The position numbers were made by a program, and so were the translations under genes. The notes under the pieces are model-generated. The model was not told the DNA's origin, made no database searches, and worked only from the letters and a program-made list of their open reading frames with translations. 11,596 bases of DNA, from assembly GCA_037131655.1 (NCBI GenBank), contig JBAXQP010000058.1:1-11596 (forward strand). The letters are read 5' to 3'. Source of the DNA: a bacterium. GTDB lineage: Bacteria > Armatimonadota > Fimbriimonadia > Fimbriimonadales > JBAXQP01. This document shows positions 1 through 7,418 of this stretch, piece by piece (within the stretch, counting starts at the first letter, position 1; every line of letters begins with the position of its first letter).

Positions 1-1040
1 GAGTAGTTATCCGTCTCGCCTGGCTGTGTCATCACGTTGCAAACATAGAGTTTAATGGCTTTAGTGCGGTGGATTGCTTCCCCTATAGCGTTGACTAACA
101 AGTTGGGAATAACGCTTGTGTATACACTGCCAGGCCCCATGACGATGATATCGGCCTGTCGTATCGCTGCTAATGCTTCATCCAAAGGCTCGACATCGTC
201 CGGTTTGAGATACATACGGCGGACGCGCAAGGGCGATTCAACAATAGCGGTCTCCCCCTCAACATGCGATCCGTCCTCCATCTCTGCATGAAGCCGCACG
301 CTACTAAGAGTAGAGGGGAGTACACGTCCGCGAATGGCAAGGACTTCGCTAGTCTTCCTAATCGCCGATTCAAAGTCGCCGGTGATGCCCATCATCGCCG
401 CGATAAAGATATTGCCGAAAGCATGTCCTCGAAGGGCAGGCATCTGATCGAAACGGTATTGGAACAGTGCACTTAAGGCAGGTTCAGCATCCGCCAGAGC
501 GACAAGGCAGTTTCGGATATCTCCCGGCGGTAATATTCCCAGCGTCTGCTGCAAGTTCCCCGAACTCCCACCCTCATCGGTAACCGTCACCACCGCAGTG
601 ATATTGGAGGTGTAGTACTTGATGCCGCGAAGTAGTGTTGAAAGTCCTGTGCCGCCCCCTACAACAGCAATACGAGGGCCTTGTGCTAGCGCATGCTGCC
701 GTAAGAACTGGTCTGCCAGGTTCGCATTCATGCGTGGGTTCATAGCGTGAGCTATCCGGCGTATTATTAATGTCGCCCCAAGAGCGGTGATCGAGAGGCC
801 AAAAATGATCAACTCAACTCCAAAGGTTGTACGCGCGGGATGGGGGTTAGAGGTCCCCGTTAAAAAACGCAAAGCAGTCTCAACTAATAGGCGAAGTTCT
901 CTGATAGCTGCAATACATTGAAGATCGAAAGTGAGCAGAATGCCCACAACGAGCATCACGACGCCTAGCGTTGTGAGCGACATCCATCTTTTTAGCTTTA
1001 TCCCTGGTGATAGCCATCTTAACCAATTATTAGTTGCCAA
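1..1040 (-). CDS. yvcK: YvcK/CofD-like gluconeogenesis factor with N-terminal membrane hairpin (3' end beyond window)
   Basis: This gene encodes a YvcK-family protein, which binds UDP-sugars and is known in Bacillus and Mycobacterium to help coordinate central carbon flow with cell-wall synthesis. About 346 codons are visible and the frame leaves the left edge open. Conserved CofD-fold motifs are easy to read: VVGGGTGL (around residues 126-133), TDEGGSSGN (154-162), LPPGDIRNC (170-178), RGHAFGNIF, and near the edge NVMTQPGETDNY. Ahead of them are two hydrophobic stretches (roughly residues 23-37 and 74-93) after a WLSPGIKLKRW segment, so the protein is probably anchored with the catalytic-like domain in the cytoplasm. 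I chose a TTG start at 1040-1038: a stop codon lies just upstream in frame and GGAG sits 8 bases before it. It follows the YvlD-like gene by 51 bp on the same strand, probably one operon. Assignment is secure; the start is likely but not certain. Confidence 0.93.
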   Translation of the reverse strand, partial: MATNNWLRWLSPGIKLKRWMSLTTLGVVMLVVGILLTFDLQCIAAIRELRLLVETALRFLTGTSNPHPARTTFGVELIIFGLSITALGATLIIRRIAHAMNPRMNANLADQFLRQHALAQGPRIAVVGGGTGLSTLLRGIKYYTSNITAVVTVTDEGGSSGNLQQTLGILPPGDIRNCLVALADAEPALSALFQYRFDQMPALRGHAFGNIFIAAMMGITGDFESAIRKTSEVLAIRGRVLPSTLSSVRLHAEMEDGSHVEGETAIVESPLRVRRMYLKPDDVEPLDEALAAIRQADIIVMGPGSVYTSVIPNLLVNAIGEAIHRTKAIKLYVCNVMTQPGETDNY

Positions 1041-1091
1041 TCAAGTCACTCCAAAATCCGGCCGCAAGAGCTTCCGTCATATTGCTTTTAA

Positions 1092-1478
1092 TTACTCATC
1101 CTCATAGCGATTATAACGCTTTGGTTCAGGGATAATGATGTTGAGTATCATTGCTACAAACGCAAGGATTATCGAACCAAATAATGCTGCCCAGAAATCA
1201 TTCACTTCATACCCAAGCTTCAACTGTCCAACCCACCAAAACAACAGCACATTAATCAATACTCCAGCTAGTCCCATGGTAAGGCAGTTGATTGCGCAAG
1301 CGAGAAACCTGAGAATTGGGGAAATAACAGCATTAACAAAACCCAGCATCCCTGCGCCAAGCAGGAGTTTGACAGGGTCAGTAACACTCATATGCAGACC
1401 AATCTGTTGGCCGACAATGACCGTAATATAGAGGGCAATCGTCAGAACAATCCATCGAATAATAAGGCGTGCCAACAT
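1092..1478 (-). CDS. YvlD-type small membrane protein (phage_holin_4_2 / PF04020 family)
   Basis: The 128-residue protein is very hydrophobic, with about four membrane segments (roughly residues 5-23, 36-56, 60-82 and 96-118) and a charged C-terminal tail ending in YEDE. The pattern of a conserved LGFVNAVISPILRFLACAI core followed by the NVLLFWW segment matches the family annotated as phage holin 4_2, whose best-known member is Bacillus YvlD. Despite the name, these are ordinary chromosomal inner-membrane proteins of unknown function, linked in Bacillus to envelope stress. AGGAG lies 7 bases before the ATG, and an extended -10 promoter sits further upstream. The yvcK-like gene follows after 51 bp, so the two are probably co-transcribed. 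There is no phage context, so a lytic role is unlikely. Confidence 0.85.
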   Translation of the reverse strand: MLARLIIRWIVLTIALYITVIVGQQIGLHMSVTDPVKLLLGAGMLGFVNAVISPILRFLACAINCLTMGLAGVLINVLLFWWVGQLKLGYEVNDFWAALFGSIILAFVAMILNIIIPEPKRYNRYEDE

Positions 1479-1520
1479 GAGCTAGCTCCTTTCTCTTGTG
1501 AGGGTAAAAGCTCCTCTTCT

Positions 1521-1550
1521 ATAATAGCAAAAGAAACCGCGTGTTGTCGA
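1521..1550 (-). promoter_or_regulatory. Candidate sigma-70 promoter for the yvlD-like/yvcK operon
   Basis: Read on the minus strand, TCGACA (1550-1545) and TATTAT (1526-1521) are separated by 18 bases, and TGC immediately before the -10 makes it an extended -10. Transcription would start near 1514, giving a leader of about 36 bases containing the AGGAG site. This is the best-matching promoter in the window, but it was judged by eye only. Confidence 0.5.
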
Positions 1551-1703
1551 GTAAATATTGCTTTAGTCGTTAGTAGCCTCATTCTTTCCACAACCAATCA
1601 TAACCCAAAGCATAGGTTGCATTTCATGCTGTAAATAACGCAGGATTATGGGCGATTGATGTAAAATTCATATGTAATGAAGGTGGCTGATTTGTGCTCC
1701 CCA

Positions 1704-1844
1704 AGGTGATAGCATGTCTATACCAACGTTAGCTTATCACCCTAGTAGCACGCTTATAGCGAGCCTCTATCACGTCATGTTAGACGTGATAGAGAGGTGA
1801 TAGTGACTTGATAGTGACGTGAAGGGTGATTGTTGGTATAGACA
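1704..1844. repeat. Complex inverted and tandem repeat, MITE-like, upstream of cmk
   Basis: The core (1715-1844) is bounded by perfect 13-bp inverted repeats, TGTCTATACCAAC at 1715-1727 and its complement at 1832-1844. Inside is a second inverted pair of 8 bp (ATCACCCT at 1736-1743, AGGGTGAT at 1823-1830). Within that is a perfect 12-bp stem (CTCTATCACGTC at 1765-1776 with 1783-1794) closed by a 6-base loop. From 1786 to 1829 there are four tandem 11-base units based on GTGATAGTGAC, starting at 1786, 1797, 1808 and 1819. The 9-mer AGGTGATAG also occurs just outside the left arm (1704-1712) as well as inside (1795-1803). No flanking target-site duplication is evident and no U-tract follows. 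It could be a non-autonomous mobile element, a structured leader RNA, or a protein-binding array. Confidence 0.7.
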
Positions 1845-1900
1845 GGGATCAGTCTTGGGGTTGCAAAGACACATAGTTTCCAAGAAGGGTTAATTATTTT

Positions 1901-2575
1901 ATGGCTAACGATAATGGCAAGCGATTTGTGGTGGCGATTGATGGACCGAGTGGGGCGGGGAAGAGTACTGTGGCTCGGGGTGTTGCTGAAGCATTAGGGT
2001 ACATGGTTTTGGATACGGGGGCAATGTATCGTGCGGTTGCGTTTTCTGCAAAGAAACGAGGAATTGCCACGGCATCTATTAATGAGCTTACAGAGATGGC
2101 GGCTTCGCTTGATATTCGTTTCGTTGGTGATCCACAAACACCACGATTGATGGTGGATGGGTGCGATATTACCGACTTCATTCGAACCCCTGAAATTGGC
2201 AACTTGGCATCCGCTATTTCGGCATTCGAGGGTGTTCGCAAAGTATTGGTGGAGCAGCAGCGGAGAATTGGGGCAAGTGGGGGTATCGTTACAGAAGGGC
2301 GTGACCAGACAACGGTGGTTTTTCCCGATGCGAAAGTGAAAGTATTCCTGGATGCTAGCGCAGAAGAGCGGGCGCGACGACGATATGAAGAGTTAGTCGA
2401 GAAGGGTCAGGATATAACTTATGAGGATATTCTGGCGCAGCAGATTGAACGCGACGAGAGAGATAGTACCCGTACCCATTCACCTCTGCGAGTTGCAGAG
2501 GGGGCGGTTGTGATTGACTCGGATAAATTATCAGCAGAACAAGTGATTGAGAGGATACTGGAGCTATGCAAGTAA
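1901..2575 (+). CDS. cmk: Cytidylate (CMP/dCMP) kinase
   Basis: Cmk transfers phosphate from ATP to CMP or dCMP in the cytoplasm, feeding CTP and dCTP synthesis. The 224-residue length is normal for the family. The Walker A loop GPSGAGKST is at residues 15-23, followed by the substrate-binding LDTGAMYRA segment (37-45). GRD at 133-135 leads into the VVFPDAKVKVFLDAS strand, and the lid-region element RDERDSTR (184-191) comes near the end. The usual GRD-x-G-T motif here reads GRDQTT, with threonine where glycine is common. The ATG at 1901 sits just before the P-loop strand, with an AAGAAGGG site about 11 bases upstream. The stop overlaps the start of the acyltransferase gene by 10 bp, suggesting translational coupling; cmk next to plsC is a familiar arrangement in bacteria. 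Assignment is secure. Confidence 0.96.
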   Translation: MANDNGKRFVVAIDGPSGAGKSTVARGVAEALGYMVLDTGAMYRAVAFSAKKRGIATASINELTEMAASLDIRFVGDPQTPRLMVDGCDITDFIRTPEIGNLASAISAFEGVRKVLVEQQRRIGASGGIVTEGRDQTTVVFPDAKVKVFLDASAEERARRRYEELVEKGQDITYEDILAQQIERDERDSTRTHSPLRVAEGAVVIDSDKLSAEQVIERILELCK

Positions 2576-3234
2576 ACGCGGCTAAGTGGGGTTGGTTCTA
2601 TAGGAGTTGTAGGGAGATTCTTCGCGCCTTTTTGCGTCTGTTCGGCTCGCTTGAAACACGCGGTCTTGAAAACTTCCCTGTGACAGGTTCCGCCATCATC
2701 GCCTGTAATCATGTAAGCTATCTTGATCCACCGACAGTGGCCTGCGCGGTCAAACGCCGCATGCGCTATATGGCTAAGATCGAATTGTTCAAGTATCGGA
2801 TGACTACGTGGTTTCTTCTGCGTTGGGGCGTGTTTCCTGTGAAGCGTGGGGAAGTTGACCTCGACTCTATTCGCCTGGCGATAGATATTTTGAAGCACGG
2901 AGAGGCATTTGTGCTATTCCCCGAGGGCACGCGTAGCCGCGACGGTAGTCTTGGATCCGCTGGGGCTGGAATTGGAATGCTTGCCAAACGTTCCGGCGCA
3001 TTGGTCGTCCCGACAGCGCTTATCGGCACCGAAAAGGTCTTGGCACCCGATGCCAAACACTTCAGTAGAGCAAAGCGAATCGTTGTCTTCGGCAAACCTC
3101 TCTCTTACAAAGACTTCGCCAAAGACCTCCCAGACCACGAGGCTCGCATTAAGTTCGGTGAAGCAATAATGGAAGAAATCAGGCAATTACTAGAAGCCAA
3201 CGGGAGGCCTGTTCCGGCTAAGACGGAGGCATAG
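2566..3234 (+). CDS. plsC: 1-acyl-sn-glycerol-3-phosphate acyltransferase (PlsC family)
   Basis: Enzymes of this family acylate lysophosphatidic acid at position 2 to give phosphatidic acid, the precursor of membrane phospholipids, at the inner face of the cytoplasmic membrane. The 222-residue protein shows the catalytic HX4D motif as NHVSYLDP (H49, D54), the glycerol-phosphate-binding FPEGTRSR block (118-125), and the downstream VVPTALIGTEKV segment typical of the fourth acyltransferase block. There is no clear separate membrane anchor; residues 12-28 are amphipathic and could associate with the membrane. Its ATG lies inside the last codons of cmk (10-bp overlap), so translation is probably coupled. 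A strong stem-loop follows the stop within 6 bases. The exact acyl acceptor cannot be told from sequence alone; a lysophosphatidate acceptor is the default for this context. Confidence 0.93.
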   Translation: MQVNAAKWGWFYRSCREILRAFLRLFGSLETRGLENFPVTGSAIIACNHVSYLDPPTVACAVKRRMRYMAKIELFKYRMTTWFLLRWGVFPVKRGEVDLDSIRLAIDILKHGEAFVLFPEGTRSRDGSLGSAGAGIGMLAKRSGALVVPTALIGTEKVLAPDAKHFSRAKRIVVFGKPLSYKDFAKDLPDHEARIKFGEAIMEEIRQLLEANGRPVPAKTEA

Positions 3235-3240
3235 AGAATA

Positions 3241-3278
3241 TTAAAGTACCGGCGCTGTAAGCAACGCCGGTACTTTAA
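3241..3278. terminator. Stem-loop between convergent plsC and lipoprotein genes
   Basis: A perfect 14-bp stem (TTAAAGTACCGGCG at 3241-3254 paired with 3265-3278) with a 10-base loop lies 6 bases after the plsC stop and 25 bases after the end of the opposing lipoprotein gene. The A/T-rich stem base supplies short U stretches in both directions, but there is no long U-tract on either side. A shared bidirectional terminator is the simplest reading. Confidence 0.7.
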
Positions 3279-3303
3279 AGTTAATTGGACACAAGTGACA
3301 CGC

Positions 3304-4317
3304 CTATTTGGGTGGGGTGTCGGAGGTGTCAATTTTTACGACTATTGTTTGTGTCATAGCCATTGGCGCTTTCATTCCAGGGGTTGATCCTTGGGAAGAG
3401 CTTATTGTGGACTTCATGTTGACTTGGGAAGACAGCATTCCATTACCATCACGACTCATCCAAGTATCACCTTCAGAAATTTCGTCCATATTGATGGAGG
3501 CTGACGGGCCGCCGGCTGCTTTGGGGTTTTTCCTATCACCCTTACCGGTCATCTTAAACTTGTAGTGGTAAGCAGGTTTGCCTTTGTAGTCTTCTAAGCC
3601 TACTAACGTATAAGATGTATCTGTCTTTATTACATCACCCTTCGTACCGGGTTTTGGTTTTCCACCAACAGGAACATCTTTTGATTCATTCCAACTGTTA
3701 CCTACTACCAAAGGATGTTTGGTCATCTCAGTCGGATAAACCGCGCTTGTAATTGCAAAGGCTTGGGTTACAACCATACCGCCCATTTGGGGAGGTAGAT
3801 TTGTTGGTTGCGATTGTTTAATGACTTTCCCGTTCGTATCAACAGTTACAGTCTTTGTCGGGAGGGGTTTATCCTTTGGCAGAGTGAATGACATCATCGG
3901 ATTACCGCCAACTGAAGCTGATAAAACCGTGAGTTTTAAGGTTCCGTTACCCTTTGGGTCGACTTTTAGTGTCTCAACTTTTACGGTTGAGCCATTCGTC
4001 ATCTTCATCGTACCCTGACCGCTCATCGGGCCTGAGGGCATATCTGCCGACATGTCGCTATTAAACGTCACATATCGCACCTGACCGGGGGTGAACTTGT
4101 AGGTGACTGAATAAGCGCCTGTGTTATCAGCTACAGCCGGAACTGTGGTTGAAGTAGCAGAAGTTGGGGCGCCAGCAGTCGTTGGACTGACTACAGCTGG
4201 ATTGGCAGCGGGCGGGGCTGGGGTAGTGCTGACTTCCGATTTCTTACCGCAACCTGCAGCTATGATTAGAATACCAAGGCAGAGTAAGAATACGAGGAGT
4301 GCATTTCTTTGTTTCAT
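3304..4317 (-). CDS. Putative lipoprotein with a periplasmic beta-rich domain (possibly DUF6263-like)
   Basis: The 337-residue product begins with a short basic segment and a hydrophobic stretch, then IIAAGC with the cysteine at residue 23. This is an acceptable though not ideal lipobox, so the mature protein is probably lipid-anchored. A low-complexity linker rich in Pro, Thr, Ala and Ser follows (about residues 29-65). The remainder alternates polar and hydrophobic residues, suggesting beta strands: YSVTYKFTPGQVRYVTF near 68-84, then a G/K-rich region with a PVGGKPKPGTKGD loop. The layout recalls DUF6263-type lipoproteins, but I offer that only as a possibility. The function is unknown. AGGAGG lies 6 bases before the ATG, and a TATAAT-like box is centred near 4362. 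It is transcribed divergently from the oxidoreductase fusion and convergently with plsC. Confidence 0.85.
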   Translation of the reverse strand: MKQRNALLVFLLCLGILIIAAGCGKKSEVSTTPAPPAANPAVVSPTTAGAPTSATSTTVPAVADNTGAYSVTYKFTPGQVRYVTFNSDMSADMPSGPMSGQGTMKMTNGSTVKVETLKVDPKGNGTLKLTVLSASVGGNPMMSFTLPKDKPLPTKTVTVDTNGKVIKQSQPTNLPPQMGGMVVTQAFAITSAVYPTEMTKHPLVVGNSWNESKDVPVGGKPKPGTKGDVIKTDTSYTLVGLEDYKGKPAYHYKFKMTGKGDRKNPKAAGGPSASINMDEISEGDTWMSRDGNGMLSSQVNMKSTISSSQGSTPGMKAPMAMTQTIVVKIDTSDTPPK

Positions 4318-4359
4318 TCTTTACCTCCTACGGTAGTGCGGCCTTAAGACCACGTATGT

Positions 4360-4365
4360 ATTATA
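4360..4365 (-). promoter_or_regulatory. Candidate -10 box for the lipoprotein gene
   Basis: TATAAT read on the minus strand, about 40 bases upstream of the lipoprotein ATG. No good -35 element is visible at 16-18 bases, so this is a partial match only. Confidence 0.35.
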
Positions 4366-4419
4366 GTATACTTCACGCCTGCTCAGATGATGATGCTGTA
4401 CCGATTATCATGCTTTTAA

Positions 4420-4458
4420 TGAGTATTCTTGGTCTATAATTGCATTAATTGATACTCA
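4420..4458 (+). promoter_or_regulatory. Candidate -10 box and flanking inverted repeat for the oxidoreductase fusion gene
   Basis: TATAAT at 4435-4440 lies 34 bases before the chosen ATG. It is flanked by a 7-bp inverted repeat, TGAGTAT at 4420-4426 and ATACTCA at 4452-4458. The repeat could be operator half-sites around the promoter, because the arms are 25 bases apart. The -35 region is weak. This is inference from position and symmetry only. Confidence 0.35.
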
Positions 4459-4474
4459 AACTGAGGTGGTTGCG

Positions 4475-6469
4475 ATGCTTAACTGGGGGATTATTGGGTT
4501 GGGGGGAATAGCCCATCGGTTCGCTTCTGAACTGCCGGAGTCTAAGACAGGGAAATTGGTCGCAGTCGGCAGTCGAAGTCAGGAAACAGCGGATAAGTTC
4601 GGAGCGCAGTATGGCGTAAGTATGTGTTATGGCAGTTATGAAGCGCTGTTGGCCGACCCAGAGGTGCAGGCGGTATATATCGCTACTCCACACCCGATGC
4701 ATGCAGAATGGGCGATTAAAGCGGCTGAGGCAGGTAAGCATATCCTGTGCGAAAAGCCCATCACCCTTGACTATTCAGAAGCCACTGCTGTTATAGATGC
4801 CGCTAAGCAACACAAAGTCTTTTTGATGGAAGCCTTTATGTATCGATGCCATCCTCAGACCGCCAAACTAGCCGAGTTGATATTTGAGGGTGTCATTGGC
4901 GAGGTGAAGCTGATACAGGTATCTTTCAGCTTTCGAGCAAACTTTGATCCTGAGAGCCGCCTTTTTAAGAATGCTTTGGGAGGTGGTGGCATCCTCGATG
5001 TTGGATGCTATACGACTACCATGTCGAGCTTAATTGCCGGAGCGGCGCTGGGGCTGCCCTTTGCAGAACCCATTAATGTGGTTGGACGCGGTTGTATTGG
5101 CGATACGGGAGTTGATGAATTCACTGCTGCTATTCTAACTTTCCCGAATAATATCATCGCGCAAGTTGCGACGGGTGTTCGCCTCAATCAGGAGAATGTA
5201 CTTCGCATCTTTGGCACAGAGGGGGACATTTTTGTACCCAACCCCTTTTTCTGCAGCCCACCCAAAATCATCGTGAATGTCGGTCAGAAGTCCAGTGAAG
5301 TAGTTGCCGAGCCGTGGGCTTCCCTTTATGCTCAAGAGGCTGATGTTGTGGCCGAAAGTATTGTAAGCGGTAGCTTGCAAGCGCCATCCCCCGCTATGAG
5401 TTGGGATGATACCTTAGGCAATATGAAGACACTCGATGCATGGCGCAAGAGCATTGGGGTGATTTATGATGCCGAGAAGCCGACCGCTAACTACCCAACT
5501 GTTGATAGAAGACCTCTTCAAGTTAATTCAGAAACTAATATGAAATATGGCCGTATCGAAGGGGTGGACAAGCCGGTTTCGAAGATGGTTATGGGAACTA
5601 TGTTGGGCGGTGCTTTGTTCCCGCTGCCGCATGCATCGGTGCTTTTTGACGAGTACTTCCGTAACGGCGGGAACTGCTTCGACACGGCGCATGTTTATGG
5701 CGAGTCTGATGCTATATTAGGCCAATGGATAAAAAACAGAGGTATTCGAGAGCAGGTGGTTGTTCTCGGCAAAGGCTCGCATACCCCTAATTGCTATCCC
5801 GAGCAACTTACCGCGCAGCTTTATGAAACTCTGGAAAACATGCAGACAGATTATCTCGATATCTACATGATGCATAGGGATAATCTTGAAGTTCCTGTTG
5901 AAGAGTTTGTTGATGTCCTGAATGAGCACTCAAACGCTGGCCGGATGCGCGCTTTTGGTGGTTCAAATTGGACACTTGAGAGAGTAGCCGCTGCAAACGA
6001 GTATGCCAAGAGCAAAGGACTGCAAGGATTTTCTGCGGTGAGCAACAATTTTAGCCTTGCCTGTATGATGAATCCCCCATGGGATGGTTGTCTTTCAGTT
6101 TCAGATACCGCTTCACGAGAATGGTTTATTAAAACTCAACTGCCTTTGATGCCTTGGTCAAGCACTGGTATGGGCTTCTTTGTTTTTGGTGATCCCTGCA
6201 ATCAGTCGGACGATGTATTGGTCAACAGTTGGTATAGTGATGACAACTTTAAGCGGTTATCGAGGGTGAAAGAACTTGCGACTCAGAAAGGGGTCGAGCC
6301 AATCCAAATCGCCATGGCTTATGTCCTATGCCAGCCATTCCCGATCTACCCCCTCTTCGGCCCGTCGAATATCTTTGAGTTGCGCATTTCCCTCAAAGCG
6401 TTAGACATAAAGCTCACCGAGGACGAGATGAAGTGGCTGAATTTGGAATCGGATTACGGAATTATATGA
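4475..6469 (+). CDS. Fused Gfo/Idh/MocA-family dehydrogenase and aldo/keto reductase
   Basis: The 664-residue product joins two oxidoreductases. Residues 1 to about 340 are a Gfo/Idh/MocA NAD(P)-dependent sugar dehydrogenase: Rossmann motif WGIIGLGGIAHRF at the start, CEKPIT near 92-97 with the catalytic-type lysine K94, and GGGGILDVGCYTT near 169-181. From about 355 a complete aldo/keto reductase barrel follows, with the tetrad visible as D403 and Y408 (FDTAHVYG), K433 (LGKGSH) and H467 (YMMHRDN). Both halves look intact, so coupled or sequential reactions on a sugar or cyclitol are plausible; the substrate is unknown. I prefer the ATG at 4475 over a GTG nine bases earlier, because GAGGTGG sits just ahead of it and MLNWGIIG is a typical family start. 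The C-terminal end overlaps the opposing transporter gene by 16 bp. Confidence 0.92.
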   Translation: MLNWGIIGLGGIAHRFASELPESKTGKLVAVGSRSQETADKFGAQYGVSMCYGSYEALLADPEVQAVYIATPHPMHAEWAIKAAEAGKHILCEKPITLDYSEATAVIDAAKQHKVFLMEAFMYRCHPQTAKLAELIFEGVIGEVKLIQVSFSFRANFDPESRLFKNALGGGGILDVGCYTTTMSSLIAGAALGLPFAEPINVVGRGCIGDTGVDEFTAAILTFPNNIIAQVATGVRLNQENVLRIFGTEGDIFVPNPFFCSPPKIIVNVGQKSSEVVAEPWASLYAQEADVVAESIVSGSLQAPSPAMSWDDTLGNMKTLDAWRKSIGVIYDAEKPTANYPTVDRRPLQVNSETNMKYGRIEGVDKPVSKMVMGTMLGGALFPLPHASVLFDEYFRNGGNCFDTAHVYGESDAILGQWIKNRGIREQVVVLGKGSHTPNCYPEQLTAQLYETLENMQTDYLDIYMMHRDNLEVPVEEFVDVLNEHSNAGRMRAFGGSNWTLERVAAANEYAKSKGLQGFSAVSNNFSLACMMNPPWDGCLSVSDTASREWFIKTQLPLMPWSSTGMGFFVFGDPCNQSDDVLVNSWYSDDNFKRLSRVKELATQKGVEPIQIAMAYVLCQPFPIYPLFGPSNIFELRISLKALDIKLTEDEMKWLNLESDYGII

Positions 6470-7401
6470 AGATAGTTCGCCACAGCGACAATGATCGGGA
6501 GGATGATGCCGGTGCATGCGGTAGTTAGGACTACAATCGCGCTTCCCATGGTTCCGTCGCATCCGTAGCGTGAGGCGATGATTGCCGAAGTCATCGAAGT
6601 GGGCATGGCTGACAAGACCAGAGCAGCCAACGCTACAGGGCCGTGCATATTAAAAATAACAACTATGGCAATGGCAATGAGTGGCGCGACCCCTTGTTTA
6701 ATAAGGGTTGCTGTTAACAATGGTATAAGCCGTTCTCGAATACCCTTGAAATTAAGTCTAAGCCCCAAAGAGATAACCACTAACGGGACGGTAGCTCCTC
6801 CCAGCAGTTGAGCAGGTGTTAGAACCCATTGTGGTAAAACAACCTTGCATAGATTAAATGCTACGCCGATAATCAGCGCTAAAGTCACAGGGGTAAAAAG
6901 GCCTTTGAGAAAGTCGATACCGCTGAAAGTTCCTTGGCCTCCGTATTTAATCGCTAATGCCACAGCGAGAGTATATAGAGGTAGGGAAGAGGCAGCGGCA
7001 TTTATAATGACAGCAGCCCCCGCTGTTCCTGGAACCGAGCCATAGAGCATGTAAACAATAGGGATGCCTAAAAATCCTGTGTTACTGAAGCTTGAGCAAA
7101 TTCCCATCGTTCCCTGTGATGGACGATTGAGCTTGAGCACTCGTGACATCATGAAACCAAGCAGAAGAGTTATTAGGAGTACTGTCCAAGCAATACCAAC
7201 CCCGCCTAACACTGACTTTTCGATACGTTGCCCTGCAAGTGCATAAAAGGCAAGCGCTGGCAGAGTAACATCGGTCACCAGCAGATCGAGAATTTCCGAA
7301 TGGACCGCTTCGAGTTTACGTGAGAGCCGTAGCCATTGCCCGATACCTAATATGATAAAAAAACCTATAAGCAGTGGGGCAACTGAGTTGTTGGCGGGCA
7401 T
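6454..7401 (-). CDS. AEC-family transporter (auxin efflux carrier / Mem_trans, PF03547)
   Basis: The 315-residue protein is hydrophobic throughout, with about ten predicted membrane segments in two halves separated by a more polar centre, as in the AEC family of secondary carriers. Recognisable features are the CSSFSNTGFLGIPIVYMLYG segment in the first half (the conserved N-T-G-F-L-G-P-type motif) and the AMPTSMTSAIIASRYG segment late in the second half. Bacterial members move small organic anions such as malate or malonate, or act in efflux; the substrate here cannot be assigned. GGAG lies 5 bases before the ATG. The gene overlaps tail-to-tail with the oxidoreductase fusion by 16 bp, with no terminator between them. 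It is transcribed alone as far as can be seen. Confidence 0.9.
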   Translation of the reverse strand: MPANNSVAPLLIGFFIILGIGQWLRLSRKLEAVHSEILDLLVTDVTLPALAFYALAGQRIEKSVLGGVGIAWTVLLITLLLGFMMSRVLKLNRPSQGTMGICSSFSNTGFLGIPIVYMLYGSVPGTAGAAVIINAAASSLPLYTLAVALAIKYGGQGTFSGIDFLKGLFTPVTLALIIGVAFNLCKVVLPQWVLTPAQLLGGATVPLVVISLGLRLNFKGIRERLIPLLTATLIKQGVAPLIAIAIVVIFNMHGPVALAALVLSAMPTSMTSAIIASRYGCDGTMGSAIVVLTTACTGIILPIIVAVANYLHIIP

Positions 7402-7418
7402 AACATCTCCAACGATAT

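Larger units (their letters stand above)
1479..1900. other. Intergenic region between divergent operons
   Basis: This 422-base stretch separates the minus-strand yvlD-like gene from cmk on the plus strand. The left part holds the minus-strand promoter. The middle (about 1560-1700) has no gene or motif I can support. The right part holds a complex repeat (separate entry), followed by about 55 bases with an AAGAAGGG ribosome binding site 11 bases before cmk. I could not find a convincing plus-strand promoter for cmk. Confidence 0.6.

Noticed and set aside
55..476. Plus-strand open frames at 55-291 and 264-476
   Set aside because: They lie opposite the yvcK-like gene, whose conserved motifs are unmistakable on the minus strand; they carry no recognisable domain.
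1092..1478. Phage holin, suggesting a prophage
   Set aside because: The family name is historical. No other phage gene is present and the neighbour is a housekeeping YvcK, so a prophage is not supported.
1786..1829. CRISPR array or plasmid-type origin iterons
   Set aside because: Units are only 11 bp with no spacers and only four copies. No replication gene or DnaA boxes are nearby, so neither is supported.
5547..6469. Separate aldo/keto reductase gene starting at an internal ATG near 5540
   Set aside because: The frame is continuous with the upstream domain, with no stop, and there is no Shine-Dalgarno before the internal ATG, so a true fusion is the simpler reading.
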